Part shown: in pieces, positions 26,010 to 33,359 of the stretch | Position numbering within the stretch: the first letter of the stretch is position 1 | Layout of the letters: the number at the start of each line of letters is the position of its first letter | Source of the DNA: RGIG3009 sp045653425 | GTDB lineage: Bacteria; Bacillota; Clostridia; Oscillospirales; Acutalibacteraceae | NCBI GenBank assembly: GCA_045653425.1 | Contig: JAZOLU010000023.1 | Coordinates: 1 to 46,096 of the forward strand | Length of the DNA: 46,096 bases | Reading direction: 5' to 3' | Notes under the pieces: generated by a model | Told to the model about the DNA's origin: nothing | The model's database searches: none | Seen by the model: only the letters and a program-made list of their open reading frames with translations | Made by a program: the position numbers and the translations under genes

Positions 26010-26879
26010 GTGCTGAAAGAAGTTATAAAAGAGGCAAAAACGGTGGAGGAAGCCGTGGAATTGGCCGCCGCGGAACTGGGCGTAACCGCCGATGCACTCA
26101 CCGTTGAAGTATTGCGCGAGCCGCAAAAGAAAGCGTTGGGCTTGTTTGGCGGCACGGATGCGCAAATTCGCGCTACCGTGAAAGAGCAAAGCGTTGCCGG
26201 TGCGGCAGAATCGTTTTTGCGGGACGTACTCGCGGGTATGGGCGTGGAGCAAGTGACCATCACCGCCACGGAAGAGGACGGCAACTGCACCTTGTTGCTG
26301 GAAGGCGAGGATTTGGGCTTCATTATCGGTCGCCGCGGCGACACGCTGGATGCGTTGCAGTATCTTACCAGTTTGGTAGCCAACCGTGTGGGCGGCGCGT
26401 ATCACCGCATATCCATTAATATTGGCAACTACCGTGAAAAGCGCGAAAAGACGCTGTCCGGTTTGGCGCACAGAGCCGCCGTACGCGCGGCTAAAAATGG
26501 GCGCAACACCTCGCTGGAACCGATGAACCCGTATGAACGCCGCATTATTCACACCGCGGTGCAAAAGGTGGAGGGTGCCACGTCGTACAGTGTGGGCAGT
26601 GACCCCAACCGTCATGTGGTGATTGCCCCGTCGGATGACAATCCCGTGAAGAACAACCGCCCGCCCCGTTCCCGTCAACGCGGTGGCCGTGGAAACGGAG
26701 ACCGTCCGACCCGTGGCGAAAACCGCCCCGAGGTGAGCAGTGAACGTCCGGTGCGCGAGGTACGTAAGTTTGTATCCCGCAGCAATCCTGTGAACATTGC
26801 GGAAGATTATGCTCCGCCGGAGCGCACCCAGTCCGAGGCGGAAAAGAATGCCACCTTGTACGGTCGCATTGACCTGTAA
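26010..26879 (+). CDS. jag: RNA-binding protein Jag/KhpB
   Basis: Jag-N, KH and R3H domain RNA-binding protein (289 residues), known to partner KhpA and affect envelope growth and sporulation. Jag-N is about 1-55 (KEAKTVEEAVELAAAELG...KALGLFGG). The KH domain has GFIIGRRGDTLDALQYL with a GxxG-type loop, and R3H has PMNPYERRIIHTAVQ. Beyond about residue 213 is an extra arginine/glycine-rich disordered tail. The start is a GTG nine bases after AGAAAGGA. It follows yidC, as in most Firmicutes. Confidence 0.95.
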   Translation: MLKEVIKEAKTVEEAVELAAAELGVTADALTVEVLREPQKKALGLFGGTDAQIRATVKEQSVAGAAESFLRDVLAGMGVEQVTITATEEDGNCTLLLEGEDLGFIIGRRGDTLDALQYLTSLVANRVGGAYHRISINIGNYREKREKTLSGLAHRAAVRAAKNGRNTSLEPMNPYERRIIHTAVQKVEGATSYSVGSDPNRHVVIAPSDDNPVKNNRPPRSRQRGGRGNGDRPTRGENRPEVSSERPVREVRKFVSRSNPVNIAEDYAPPERTQSEAEKNATLYGRIDL

Positions 26880-26891
26880 AAAATAAAAAAG

Positions 26892-26921
26892 AAAGCACCG
26901 AAGTGAAAACTTCGGTGCTTT
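26892..26921. terminator. Bidirectional terminator, jag / rsmA
   Basis: AAAGCACCGAAGT and its complement flank a GAAA loop, with A-rich and T-rich sides, between the convergent jag and rsmA genes. Confidence 0.93.
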
Positions 26922-26923
26922 TG

Positions 26924-27784
26924 TTATGTGCGTTCCAATGTTTCTGCCAATGCGGCAAATTGTTCCAGCGTTAATTCCTCGGCGCGGGCGGTGGGGGAAA
27001 GCCCCGCCGTTTGTAGTGCCGCCAGCAGAGTAGATTTATCAAACCCCGCGGCGCACAAGGAATTGGGCAGGGTTTTGCGCCGTTGCCCAAACGCGGCGCG
27101 GATAAGCCGGAATAACAAACTTTCGTTGCTTACGGCGCACGGCGGCGTTCCCCGTAAGGTTAAGCGAATCACACTGCTGTCCACCTTGGGGGCGGGCATA
27201 AAACTCCCGCGGGACACAGAAAACAAAATTTCCGCCTCGGCATAATAGTTTACCGCCAACGTTACCGCGCCGCATGCCCGTGTACCCGGTTTGGCGCACA
27301 ATCGCTCGGCGGCCTCTTTTTGCACCAGCACGGTAATGCAGGAAAACGGCAGGCGACTTTCCAGCAACCCCATAAGAATGGGGGAGGTAATGTAATACGG
27401 CAGATTGGCACACACCACCACCGGCAGGCCGTGCGCGTGGGTATCCAACAACTTAGCGACGTCCAGTTTCAAAATATCGCCCGCAACCACAGTAACGTTG
27501 TCGCAATCCGCCAGCGTTTCTTCCAACACCGGAAACAACCGTTGGTCCAGTTCCACGCTAATTACGCGCTTGGCAACACGGGCGAGTTCGCGGGTGAGAA
27601 CCCCCAACCCCGGCCCAATTTCCAGCACCGCAAATGAACCGTCCGGCAAACCGGGATGGCACGCGTCCGCCATACGCGGGCAGACCGAGGGGTTAACCAA
27701 AAAATTTTGCCCCAGCGACTTGGAAAACGAGAATCCGTGGCGGGTAAGAATCTCCCGAATTACGGAAATATCGGTTAACTTCAT
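26924..27784 (-). CDS. rsmA: 16S rRNA dimethyladenosine transferase RsmA (KsgA)
   Basis: SAM-dependent methyltransferase that dimethylates two adjacent adenosines at the 3' end of 16S rRNA. The 286 residues show SLGQNFLVNPSV, SAM motif I LEIGPGLGVLTREL, the acidic VELDQ and motif IV NLPYYITSP. An alternate family name is KsgA. It is transcribed alone on the minus strand, splitting the usual jag-mnmG neighbourhood. Confidence 0.97.
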   Translation of the reverse strand: MKLTDISVIREILTRHGFSFSKSLGQNFLVNPSVCPRMADACHPGLPDGSFAVLEIGPGLGVLTRELARVAKRVISVELDQRLFPVLEETLADCDNVTVVAGDILKLDVAKLLDTHAHGLPVVVCANLPYYITSPILMGLLESRLPFSCITVLVQKEAAERLCAKPGTRACGAVTLAVNYYAEAEILFSVSRGSFMPAPKVDSSVIRLTLRGTPPCAVSNESLLFRLIRAAFGQRRKTLPNSLCAAGFDKSTLLAALQTAGLSPTARAEELTLEQFAALAETLERT

Positions 27785-27817
27785 GCGGTTCCTTCTTTCG
27801 CGAAAGTTATTGGTATT

Positions 27818-27846
27818 ATCCTATCATAAAAGCCGTTTCGTTGCAA
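27818..27846 (-). promoter_or_regulatory. Promoter of rsmA
   Basis: Minus strand TTGCAA (27841-27846) and TAGGAT (27818-27823), spacer 17 bases. A CTTTCGCGAAAG palindrome lies in the leader (27795-27806). Confidence 0.6.
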
Positions 27847-27896
27847 GACGGCACAACCAAATCTTTTACGAGCCGACCCCTGAAAAACCCAAACAA

Positions 27897-28011
27897 TGTG
27901 AAATAATCGGTGGAAAATGTGAGACATTCGACACAAAAAACCGCTTTCTATGCGGGTTCGCGGGTTTTTAAAAAGGGTTTTCAACTTTTCCACAGGAGAA
28001 ATTGTGAATAA
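27897..28011. promoter_or_regulatory. DnaA-box-like cluster upstream of mnmG
   Basis: TTTTCCACA (27986-27994) and TGTGAATAA (28003-28011) are each one base from a DnaA box and face each other 8 bases apart. Weaker copies are TGTGAAATA (27897-27905) and GGTGGAAAA (27909-27917). They lie just before the mnmG promoter in a 309-base gap that otherwise holds only the two promoters. Confidence 0.55.
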
Positions 28012-28029
28012 CTTTATGTGCAAAAACGG

Positions 28030-28058
28030 TTGCCGCGGCGCACAATTCGCTGTATAAT
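28030..28058 (+). promoter_or_regulatory. Promoter of mnmG-rsmG
   Basis: TTGCCG (28030-28035) and TATAAT (28053-28058) with a 17-base spacer. Confidence 0.8.
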
Positions 28059-28093
28059 AGAGAGCAGATTGCAGACAAAGGAACGAAAAACGG

Positions 28094-29971
28094 ATGAAAT
28101 TTCACGCAGGAGATTATCAGGTAGCGGTCATCGGCGGGGGACACGCGGGTGTGGAAGCCGGTTTGGCGGCGGCACGGTTGGGGTGTTCCACGGCGGTGTT
28201 TACCATTAACTTGGACGCCGTGGGCAATATGCCGTGCAACCCCTCCATTGGCGGCACAGCCAAAGGGCATTTGGTGCGCGAGATTGACGCACTGGGCGGC
28301 GAAATGGGCAAGGCGGCGGATGCCACCTTGTTGCAGTCGCGTATGCTCAACCGCGGCAAGGGTCCCGCCGTACATTCGCTGCGCGCGCAAATTGACCGCC
28401 GCGCGTATGGCGCGTATATGAAGCGGCAGTTGGAGGTTCAGCCGCGGTTGGACGTGAAACAAGCGGAGATTGTTGCCGTGAAGCCGGAAAACGGCCGCTG
28501 GCGGTTGACCACTCGCTTGGAGGAGGAATACACCGCCGATGCGGTGGTGCTGGCAACCGGCACGTATTTGCAAGGGCGTATTTTTATTGGCGACGTTTCG
28601 TACGACGGCGGGCCGGACGGATTGTTTCCCGCCTCGGAATTAACGCAATCGCTTGTTGCGCTGGGAATGACGCTCAGGCGGTTCAAAACCGGAACGCCCG
28701 CCCGCGTGTTGCGTTCCAGCATTGATTTTACTAAAACCGAACCTCAGCCGGGGGACGAACCGGTGGTACCGTTCTCATTTGAAACCGACGAACCGTTGCA
28801 AAACACGGTGGATTGCCACATTACCTGGACCACGGCGGAAACCAAGCGTGTTATTTTGGAAAATTTGCACCGTTCCCCGTTGTACGGTGGAAAAATCCAC
28901 GGCGTAGGGCCGCGCTATTGCCCCAGTATTGAAGATAAAATTGTCCGGTTTGCCGAAAAAGAGCGGCATCAAGTGTTTATTGAGCCGTGCGGCGCAAACA
29001 CGGATGAAATGTATTTGCAAGGGTTATCCTCGTCGTTGCCGGTGGACGTGCAGTTGCAGGTGTTGCACACCATACCCGGGTTGGAGAACGTGTGTGTTAT
29101 GCGCCCCGCCTACGCCATTGAATACGATTGTTGTGACCCCACCGAGTTGGATGCGAGTTTGGCGTGCAAAGCGTTGCCCGGTTTGTTTGGGGCGGGTCAG
29201 TTTAACGGCAGTTCCGGTTACGAGGAAGCCGCCGCACAGGGGCTGGTGGCGGGCATTAACGCCGCGCGCTACGCGCAAGGCAAACCGCCGATGATACTCG
29301 ACCGTGCCAGCGGCTACATTGGCACGTTAATTGACGATTTGGTGACCAAAGGGTGCTCCGACCCGTATCGTATGATGACCTCGCGCTCGGAGTATCGGTT
29401 GGTACTGCGGCAGGACAACGCGGACGAACGATTAACGCCCATTGGCCGCGAGATTGGTTTGGTGGACGACGGACGGTGGCAACGGTTTTGCGACCGCCAG
29501 CAACAAAAGAGGCAGGAACGTGCGCGACTGCACAACACCATATTATCACCCACCGAAACGCTCAATACCGTATTAACGGCGTGCGGCACCACACCGGTGG
29601 TTACCGGTATTCGTGCAGAGGAATTGCTGCGCCGTCCGCAGGTTACGTATGCCACGTTGGCGGCACTGGAAGCAGATAATCCCGCGCTGGACTCGCTGGT
29701 GCGTGAACAGGTGGAAGTGGAAGTTAAGTACGAGGGCTATGTTCGCCGCCAACAGGCGGATATTGACGAAATGCGGCGGCTGGAAAATCGGTTGTTGCCG
29801 TTGGAGTTGGATTACAGTACCATTACCGGACTGCGGCTGGAAGCGCGGGAAAAACTGCAAAAAATTCGCCCGCGCAGTATCGGTCAAGCGTCGCGTATCA
29901 GCGGGGTCAGTCCGGCGGACGTATCGGTGCTCATTGTGTGGTTGACCGGCAAAGGGGAGGTGTCCGAATGA
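28094..29971 (+). CDS. mnmG: tRNA uridine-5-carboxymethylaminomethyl modification enzyme MnmG (GidA)
   Basis: FAD-dependent partner of MnmE in wobble uridine modification, 625 residues. The dinucleotide-binding GGGHAGVEAGLAAARLG opens the protein. NMPCNPSIGGTAKGHLVREIDALGG, KTGTPARV, FNGSSGYEEAAAQG and SRSEYRLVLRQDNAD are family hallmarks. A C-terminal helical domain binds MnmE. It is followed by rsmG with a four-base ATGA overlap. DnaA-like boxes precede its promoter. Confidence 0.98.
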   Translation: MKFHAGDYQVAVIGGGHAGVEAGLAAARLGCSTAVFTINLDAVGNMPCNPSIGGTAKGHLVREIDALGGEMGKAADATLLQSRMLNRGKGPAVHSLRAQIDRRAYGAYMKRQLEVQPRLDVKQAEIVAVKPENGRWRLTTRLEEEYTADAVVLATGTYLQGRIFIGDVSYDGGPDGLFPASELTQSLVALGMTLRRFKTGTPARVLRSSIDFTKTEPQPGDEPVVPFSFETDEPLQNTVDCHITWTTAETKRVILENLHRSPLYGGKIHGVGPRYCPSIEDKIVRFAEKERHQVFIEPCGANTDEMYLQGLSSSLPVDVQLQVLHTIPGLENVCVMRPAYAIEYDCCDPTELDASLACKALPGLFGAGQFNGSSGYEEAAAQGLVAGINAARYAQGKPPMILDRASGYIGTLIDDLVTKGCSDPYRMMTSRSEYRLVLRQDNADERLTPIGREIGLVDDGRWQRFCDRQQQKRQERARLHNTILSPTETLNTVLTACGTTPVVTGIRAEELLRRPQVTYATLAALEADNPALDSLVREQVEVEVKYEGYVRRQQADIDEMRRLENRLLPLELDYSTITGLRLEAREKLQKIRPRSIGQASRISGVSPADVSVLIVWLTGKGEVSE

Positions 29972-30699
29972 TAGATAAGGACTTGCTCCGCCGATTGGCG
30001 GCGGCGTATGCGGTGGAGTTGGACAGCGTGGCTTGCGATAAATTGGACACCTACGCCGCCTTGCTGGTGGAATGGAACGAGCGAATGAATTTGACCGCCA
30101 TTACCGACCCTGTTGGTGTGGTGGTAAAGCATTTTGCGGATAGTTTAACCGCCGTGCAATTTTTGCCGCGCACCAACGGGTTTTCGTTAATTGACGTGGG
30201 CACCGGTGCGGGATTCCCCGGTATTCCATTGGCGGTGGTGCGCCCTGATATGCGGTTGACGTTGTTGGATAGCTTGAACAAACGGTTACTATTTTTGGAA
30301 GAAGTGTGTCGGGTACTGGACATTCCCGTACAGCGTGTGCACGCGCGCGCCGAGGAGGGTGGCCGCAAACCCGAACTGCGCGAGCAGTTTGACGTGGCTA
30401 CCGCCCGCGCGGTGGCGGCGTTGCCGGTGCTGTTAGAATATTGTTTGCCGTTTGTACGTCCCGGCGGGCGCTTTGTGGCAATGAAAGGGCCGGACAGTGA
30501 CGAGGAATACCGCGCTGCCGGTTCGGCACTTATGCGGTTGGGCGGCACGGCGGGGGAGGTACACCGTTTACTGTTACCCCAGCACCCCTGCGAGGGGTTG
30601 GAGCAGCAAGAGCGACGTATTTTTGTGTTTCACAAAACCAAAGCAACACCGCCGGCTTATCCGCGCGCATCCGCCAAAATTGCCAAAAACCCGTTGTAA
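29968..30699 (+). CDS. rsmG: 16S rRNA (guanine-N7) methyltransferase RsmG (GidB)
   Basis: Methylates N7 of a guanine in the 530 loop of 16S rRNA; loss gives low-level streptomycin resistance in several bacteria. The 243 residues include WNERMNLTAITDP, SAM motif DVGTGAGFPGIPLAV, LLDSLNKRLLFLEE and FDVATARAVAALPVLLEY. The ATG at 29968 overlaps the mnmG stop. Unlike many relatives it is followed by a DUF896 gene, not by parA. Confidence 0.97.
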   Translation: MIDKDLLRRLAAAYAVELDSVACDKLDTYAALLVEWNERMNLTAITDPVGVVVKHFADSLTAVQFLPRTNGFSLIDVGTGAGFPGIPLAVVRPDMRLTLLDSLNKRLLFLEEVCRVLDIPVQRVHARAEEGGRKPELREQFDVATARAVAALPVLLEYCLPFVRPGGRFVAMKGPDSDEEYRAAGSALMRLGGTAGEVHRLLLPQHPCEGLEQQERRIFVFHKTKATPPAYPRASAKIAKNPL

Positions 30700-30712
30700 A
30701 GGAGGAAAAGCG

Positions 30713-30919
30713 GTGACAAAAGAACAACTGGACCGTATTAGCGAACTAACCCGCTTGTCCCGCAACAGGGAATTGACCGCCGCCGAACAAGCGGAACGGG
30801 AAACGTTACGAGCACAGTATATTGGAGAATTTCGTTCCAATATGAAGCACATACTGGACAACACCACAGTACAACGCCCCGACGGCACGATAGAACCGTT
30901 GCGCGGAAAAACGCATTAA
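30713..30919 (+). CDS. DUF896 family small protein (YnzC-like)
   Basis: A 68-residue protein matching the DUF896/YnzC family: an N-terminal helical hairpin (EQLDRISELTRLSRNRELTAAEQAERETLRAQYI) then FRSNMKHILDNTTVQRPDG. Function is unknown; Bacillus relatives are small cytosolic helical proteins. The start is a GTG nine bases after GGAGG, 13 bases beyond rsmG, so it is probably translated from the mnmG transcript. Confidence 0.9.
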   Translation: MTKEQLDRISELTRLSRNRELTAAEQAERETLRAQYIGEFRSNMKHILDNTTVQRPDGTIEPLRGKTH

Positions 30920-30921
30920 AA

Positions 30922-30956
30922 AATCCCGCCTCACTCAAAACGAGTGAGGCGGGATT
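30922..30956. terminator. Bidirectional terminator, DUF896 / DUF3048
   Basis: Perfect 15-bp arms (AATCCCGCCTCACTC, complement at 30942-30956) around a 5-base loop, flanked by an A-run and a T-run, between convergent genes. Confidence 0.95.
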
Positions 30957-30965
30957 AAGTTTTTG

Positions 30966-32018
30966 TTATTGAACAATCAATTTGCTTTCCAGCGTTGCAT
31001 CCGCCAACACCATATAAGTTTTGCCGGTGGCAAGAACCACTTGCTCGCCGGATTGTTCGGTGAGCGTCAAACTGTCTGCCGAGCGAGTATAGTTAATTTT
31101 GCGGTAGGTACCGCCGGAGAACACGTAACCCGTGCCGCTGCCAAGGTTAAAGTCGTACCACGTGGTTTTACTGTTTTTGTTTTCCACAAATTTGGGCGCA
31201 TACAACACCAACACGTTGGCAACGCGAATTTGGTTGCCCTCCAGCGTTTTGTGCGGTTTGCAGGAATCCATTTTACCAATGTTTTTGCCGTACAAACCGG
31301 TGGCACTGTCGTAAATAAAGGTGGCGCGGTGGCTGGGCGTGGTATTTAACTGGAATTTGGTTGCCGCGGCCGTGCCCGCTTTTTCACCAAACGCAAACGG
31401 CATCGGCTTAATGGGCGTGGAGGAATAGTTCATCTTCTCCAACTTGGCGGTCATTTGTTCGCCGCTCGTTACCAAATTGTGATAGTTGGTAACGTTTTGG
31501 CCCAAATACGAATCCCGCCAGAAGGTGGGTTTGCCGATAGCACCGGCGTTAAGAATGTTTAATCCGTAATCCGTCATCTTTTTGCGCACGTGGGTGGTGG
31601 CACCGGAGAACGTGAGCACAAAGCCCAATTCGTTGGCGGTGGTGACAAACGGCGAGCGCGCACTGCGAATGGGGCCGTAGGTTTGCGGAATACGGGAAGC
31701 ACCGGCAAACACCGTCATTAACCGCGGAATCGCGCCCTCGGTTTCACATTCCATATAAAAATCCGCCTTGTCAATGCCCATTTGATAGCCGATAACTTTA
31801 CTGTCGTTTGGCACCATAATGGCAACCGGGCGTGTAGAGGTACCGGCCACAATATTGTTTTCGCCGGTTAACGGGTTCAGCGTTGTGTTGGAAGTGCCTT
31901 GCGTGGGCGAACCGGTGGTTGTGGTTGTTGCGCCACCCTCACCCTCCTCCGGCGCACAAGCGCACAAGCACGTGAGAAGCAATACGGCGACCAACAACAC
32001 GGATATTATACGTTTCAT
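30966..32018 (-). CDS. DUF3048 domain lipoprotein (YerB-like)
   Basis: Secreted lipoprotein of 350 residues. A signal peptide ends in the lipobox region LTCLCAC, followed by a threonine/glycine-rich linker. The DUF3048 region has PVAIMVPNDSKVIGYQMGIDKADFYME, RLMTVFAG and GPIRSARSPFVTTANE. The C-terminal part with KTTWYDFNLGSGTGYVFSGGTYRKINY is the companion domain seen in Bacillus YerB. No enzymatic activity is established. The ATG at 32018 follows GGGAGGG; an in-frame codon further upstream lacks a site. Confidence 0.9.
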   Translation of the reverse strand: MKRIISVLLVAVLLLTCLCACAPEEGEGGATTTTTGSPTQGTSNTTLNPLTGENNIVAGTSTRPVAIMVPNDSKVIGYQMGIDKADFYMECETEGAIPRLMTVFAGASRIPQTYGPIRSARSPFVTTANELGFVLTFSGATTHVRKKMTDYGLNILNAGAIGKPTFWRDSYLGQNVTNYHNLVTSGEQMTAKLEKMNYSSTPIKPMPFAFGEKAGTAAATKFQLNTTPSHRATFIYDSATGLYGKNIGKMDSCKPHKTLEGNQIRVANVLVLYAPKFVENKNSKTTWYDFNLGSGTGYVFSGGTYRKINYTRSADSLTLTEQSGEQVVLATGKTYMVLADATLESKLIVQ

Positions 32019-32058
32019 AGGAAACCCTCCCCATAGAATTGGAAAATACAACATTTCC

Positions 32059-32087
32059 AGTATACACCTTTATGCCGAAAAAAACAA
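32059..32087 (-). promoter_or_regulatory. Promoter of the DUF3048 gene
   Basis: Minus strand TTGTTT (32082-32087) and TATACT (32059-32064), spacer 17 bases. Confidence 0.75.
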
Positions 32088-32134
32088 CACCTTGTCGAAA
32101 AAAAGAAACAGGAAGGTTTTGGAGAAGCCGGGAA

Positions 32135-32162
32135 TTGACAATGTACAAGAAACTGATATAAT
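32135..32162 (+). promoter_or_regulatory. Promoter of tRNA-Arg
   Basis: Consensus TTGACA (32135-32140) and TATAAT (32157-32162) with a 16-base spacer, ending 15 bases before the mature tRNA. Confidence 0.88.
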
Positions 32163-32177
32163 GGGTAAAAGAAACTT

Positions 32178-32252
32178 GCCGCTTTAGTTAAATGGATATA
32201 ACAAGCCCCTCCTAAGGGCTAGTTGAGGGTTCGATTCCCCCAAGCGGTGCCA
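32178..32252 (+). tRNA. tRNA-Arg (anticodon CCU)
   Basis: A full cloverleaf is readable. The acceptor stem is GCCGCTT with AAGCGGT (terminal G-U). The D stem is GTTA/TAAC. The anticodon stem AGCCC/GGGCT holds loop CTCCTAA, giving anticodon CCU for AGG. The T loop is TTCGATT and the 3' CCA is encoded. The T stem GAGGG/CCCCC contains one A-C mismatch (positions 50-64), which is unusual but should not abolish folding. It has its own promoter and terminator. Confidence 0.95.
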
Positions 32253-32295
32253 GAAAAGACCCCACATTTGTCTACGCCAAATGTGGTGTCTTTTC
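32253..32295 (+). terminator. Terminator after tRNA-Arg
   Basis: An 18-base arm starting GAAAAGAC pairs with 32278-32295 with one C-T mismatch around a 7-base loop, ending in CTTTTC. Confidence 0.88.
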
Positions 32296-32299
32296 AACT

Positions 32300-32466
32300 A
32301 AGTGTGCCTTTCGGCACAATAAGCACACCTTCGGTGCGTGAAGTATGCCTTCGGCAAGTGCAGTGCCTGCGGGCGTGAGTGGCACACTTAACTTCACGTC
32401 GTGCATAAGCACGAAACGTCACTATGCTAACGGCATAACTTCACTTGGGCGTAGCCCAAACTTCAC
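32300..32466. repeat. Hairpin array 1 with GTGAAGT / ACTTCAC spacers
   Basis: A run of small hairpins separated by short words. The left half has stems TGTGCC/GGCACA, CACC/GGTG, TGCC/GGCA and GCC/GGC, separated by GTGAAGT-like words. The right half has AACTTCAC, stem TCGTGC/GCACGA, AACGTCAC, stem TATGC/GCATA, ACTTCAC, stem TTGGGC/GCCCAA, ACTTCAC. Left and right spacers are complementary, so the halves can zip together. A 9-base pair, AAGTGTGCC (32300-32308) with GGCACACTT (32381-32389), encloses 72 bases. Confidence 0.75.
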
Positions 32467-32492
32467 TGAATGCGGTTTATTGCAGATGTTTA

Positions 32493-32501
32493 TGATATAA
32501 T
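32493..32501 (+). promoter_or_regulatory. Extended -10 promoter before a mini-ORF
   Basis: TGATATAAT matches an extended -10 (TGn-TATAAT). There is no good -35 box at normal spacing. A strong TAGGAGGT ribosome-binding site follows at 32511-32518. Confidence 0.5.
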
Positions 32502-32524
32502 ATGTTTGAATAGGAGGTGCCGAT

Positions 32525-32554
32525 ATGGCTGAAAGAATAAAAGAAATCACTTGA
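32525..32554 (+). pseudogene. Nine-codon ORF, gene remnant or leader peptide
   Basis: An ATG seven bases after GGAGGT opens MAERIKEIT followed by TGA. The in-frame continuation reads PEPEIL, which suggests the first codons of a longer gene cut by a nonsense change and deletion, ending at the terminator at 32584. Alternatively it is a short leader peptide, since its expression signals are better than expected for debris. I do not recognise the parent gene. Confidence 0.35.
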
Positions 32555-32583
32555 CCGGAACCAGAAATCCTCTTTCCCGCCAA

Positions 32584-32621
32584 AAACCCCTTCTTTTGTC
32601 GGTCGACAAAAGAAGGGGTTT
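32584..32621. terminator. Bidirectional terminator, mini-ORF / tetR-like gene
   Basis: Perfect 18-bp arms (AAACCCCTTCTTTTGTCG, complement at 32604-32621) with a 2-base loop. It serves the plus-strand mini-ORF and the 3' end of the minus-strand TetR gene. Confidence 0.9.
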
Positions 32622-32645
32622 CTACAATCGTCATTCATTGCGGAA

Positions 32646-33197
32646 TTATATGGTGTTAAGAAAATATTCCGTTATCGTTTCCGGTGATTCCTTCATTCCG
32701 TTCTCAACCCACCACTTAACGGTCTCTACAAACGTACATACGATGTGATTCTTCCAAAACGATAACGGAAGGCAGGCATCTTTTCGAGCTTCAAACAACG
32801 AAAGTTGGCTTTCAATTAACAATTCCAGGTTGCTCTTAAAATACTGCAAAAATAAATCGTTGTTTTGGGAGGACAATAACGCCAAAATATTATGGTCATT
32901 TTTCTGCAAATGCCGAAACAGGTGCAGAAAAACGGAATCTCCGTCGTTGCAATCAAAAATATGCCGATGCCCCTTGTTTTCGTTGCTTGCGGCATCAAAT
33001 ATATGGCAGAACAATTCCTCACAAAACGCTTTCAAAAGAAACTCCTTGGTTTCAAAATGAGCGTAAAAGGTAGCCCGGCCTATATCCGCCTTGTCTATGA
33101 TTTCCCCAACCGTTATCTGCATAAAGCCCTTTTGGGAAAGGAGTTCGGTAAACGCGTTAAAAATTGCCTCGCGCGTTCTTTTTTGGCGTCTGTCCAT
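32646..33197 (-). CDS. TetR/AcrR family transcriptional regulator
   Basis: DNA-binding repressor of 183 residues. The N-terminal helix-turn-helix reads KRTREAIFNAFTELLSQKGFMQITVGEIIDKADIGRATFYAHFETKE, typical of TetR. The C-terminal ligand and dimer domain ends with FVETVKWWVENGMKESPETI, as in the TetR_C_33-like group. The ATG at 33197 follows GGAGG by five bases. It diverges from a CDF cation exporter across an operator-like palindrome, so it probably represses that gene and itself. Base composition is more AT-rich than the core genes. Confidence 0.9.
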   Translation of the reverse strand: MDRRQKRTREAIFNAFTELLSQKGFMQITVGEIIDKADIGRATFYAHFETKEFLLKAFCEELFCHIFDAASNENKGHRHIFDCNDGDSVFLHLFRHLQKNDHNILALLSSQNNDLFLQYFKSNLELLIESQLSLFEARKDACLPLSFWKNHIVCTFVETVKWWVENGMKESPETITEYFLNTI

Positions 33198-33258
33198 CGT
33201 ATCCTCCATACAGTTTTTAAAATTTGTTCTGTAATGAATAACAAACAAATATTGTCTG

Positions 33259-33286
33259 TTGCGTTTGTCGTTCGCTCTGCTATACT
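33259..33286 (+). promoter_or_regulatory. Promoter of the CDF transporter gene
   Basis: TTGCGT (33259-33264) and TATACT (33281-33286), spacer 16 bases, ending directly before the palindrome at 33289. A second candidate, TTGAAC/TTTATT at 33292-33320, overlaps the palindrome. Confidence 0.55.
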
Positions 33287-33288
33287 GT

Positions 33289-33309
33289 TATTGAACAGTG
33301 TGTTCGATA
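33289..33309. promoter_or_regulatory. Candidate TetR operator
   Basis: Twenty-one-base imperfect palindrome with half-sites TATTGAACA and TGTTCGATA (8 of 9 pairs), immediately after a -10 box in the divergent gap. Position and symmetry fit a TetR-family operator. Confidence 0.65.
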
Positions 33310-33359
33310 CTGAATTTATTGTATCACAAATAACAGCGTAAAGCAAGGGGAAGAGACGT

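Noticed and set aside
32178..32252. tRNA-Arg as an integrase attachment site with an island to its right
   Set aside because: No second copy of the tRNA 3' end and no integrase gene are visible in the window.
32525..32600. TGA read-through as selenocysteine or tryptophan in the mini-ORF
   Set aside because: Only a few codons follow before the terminator hairpin, and no recoding signal is evident.
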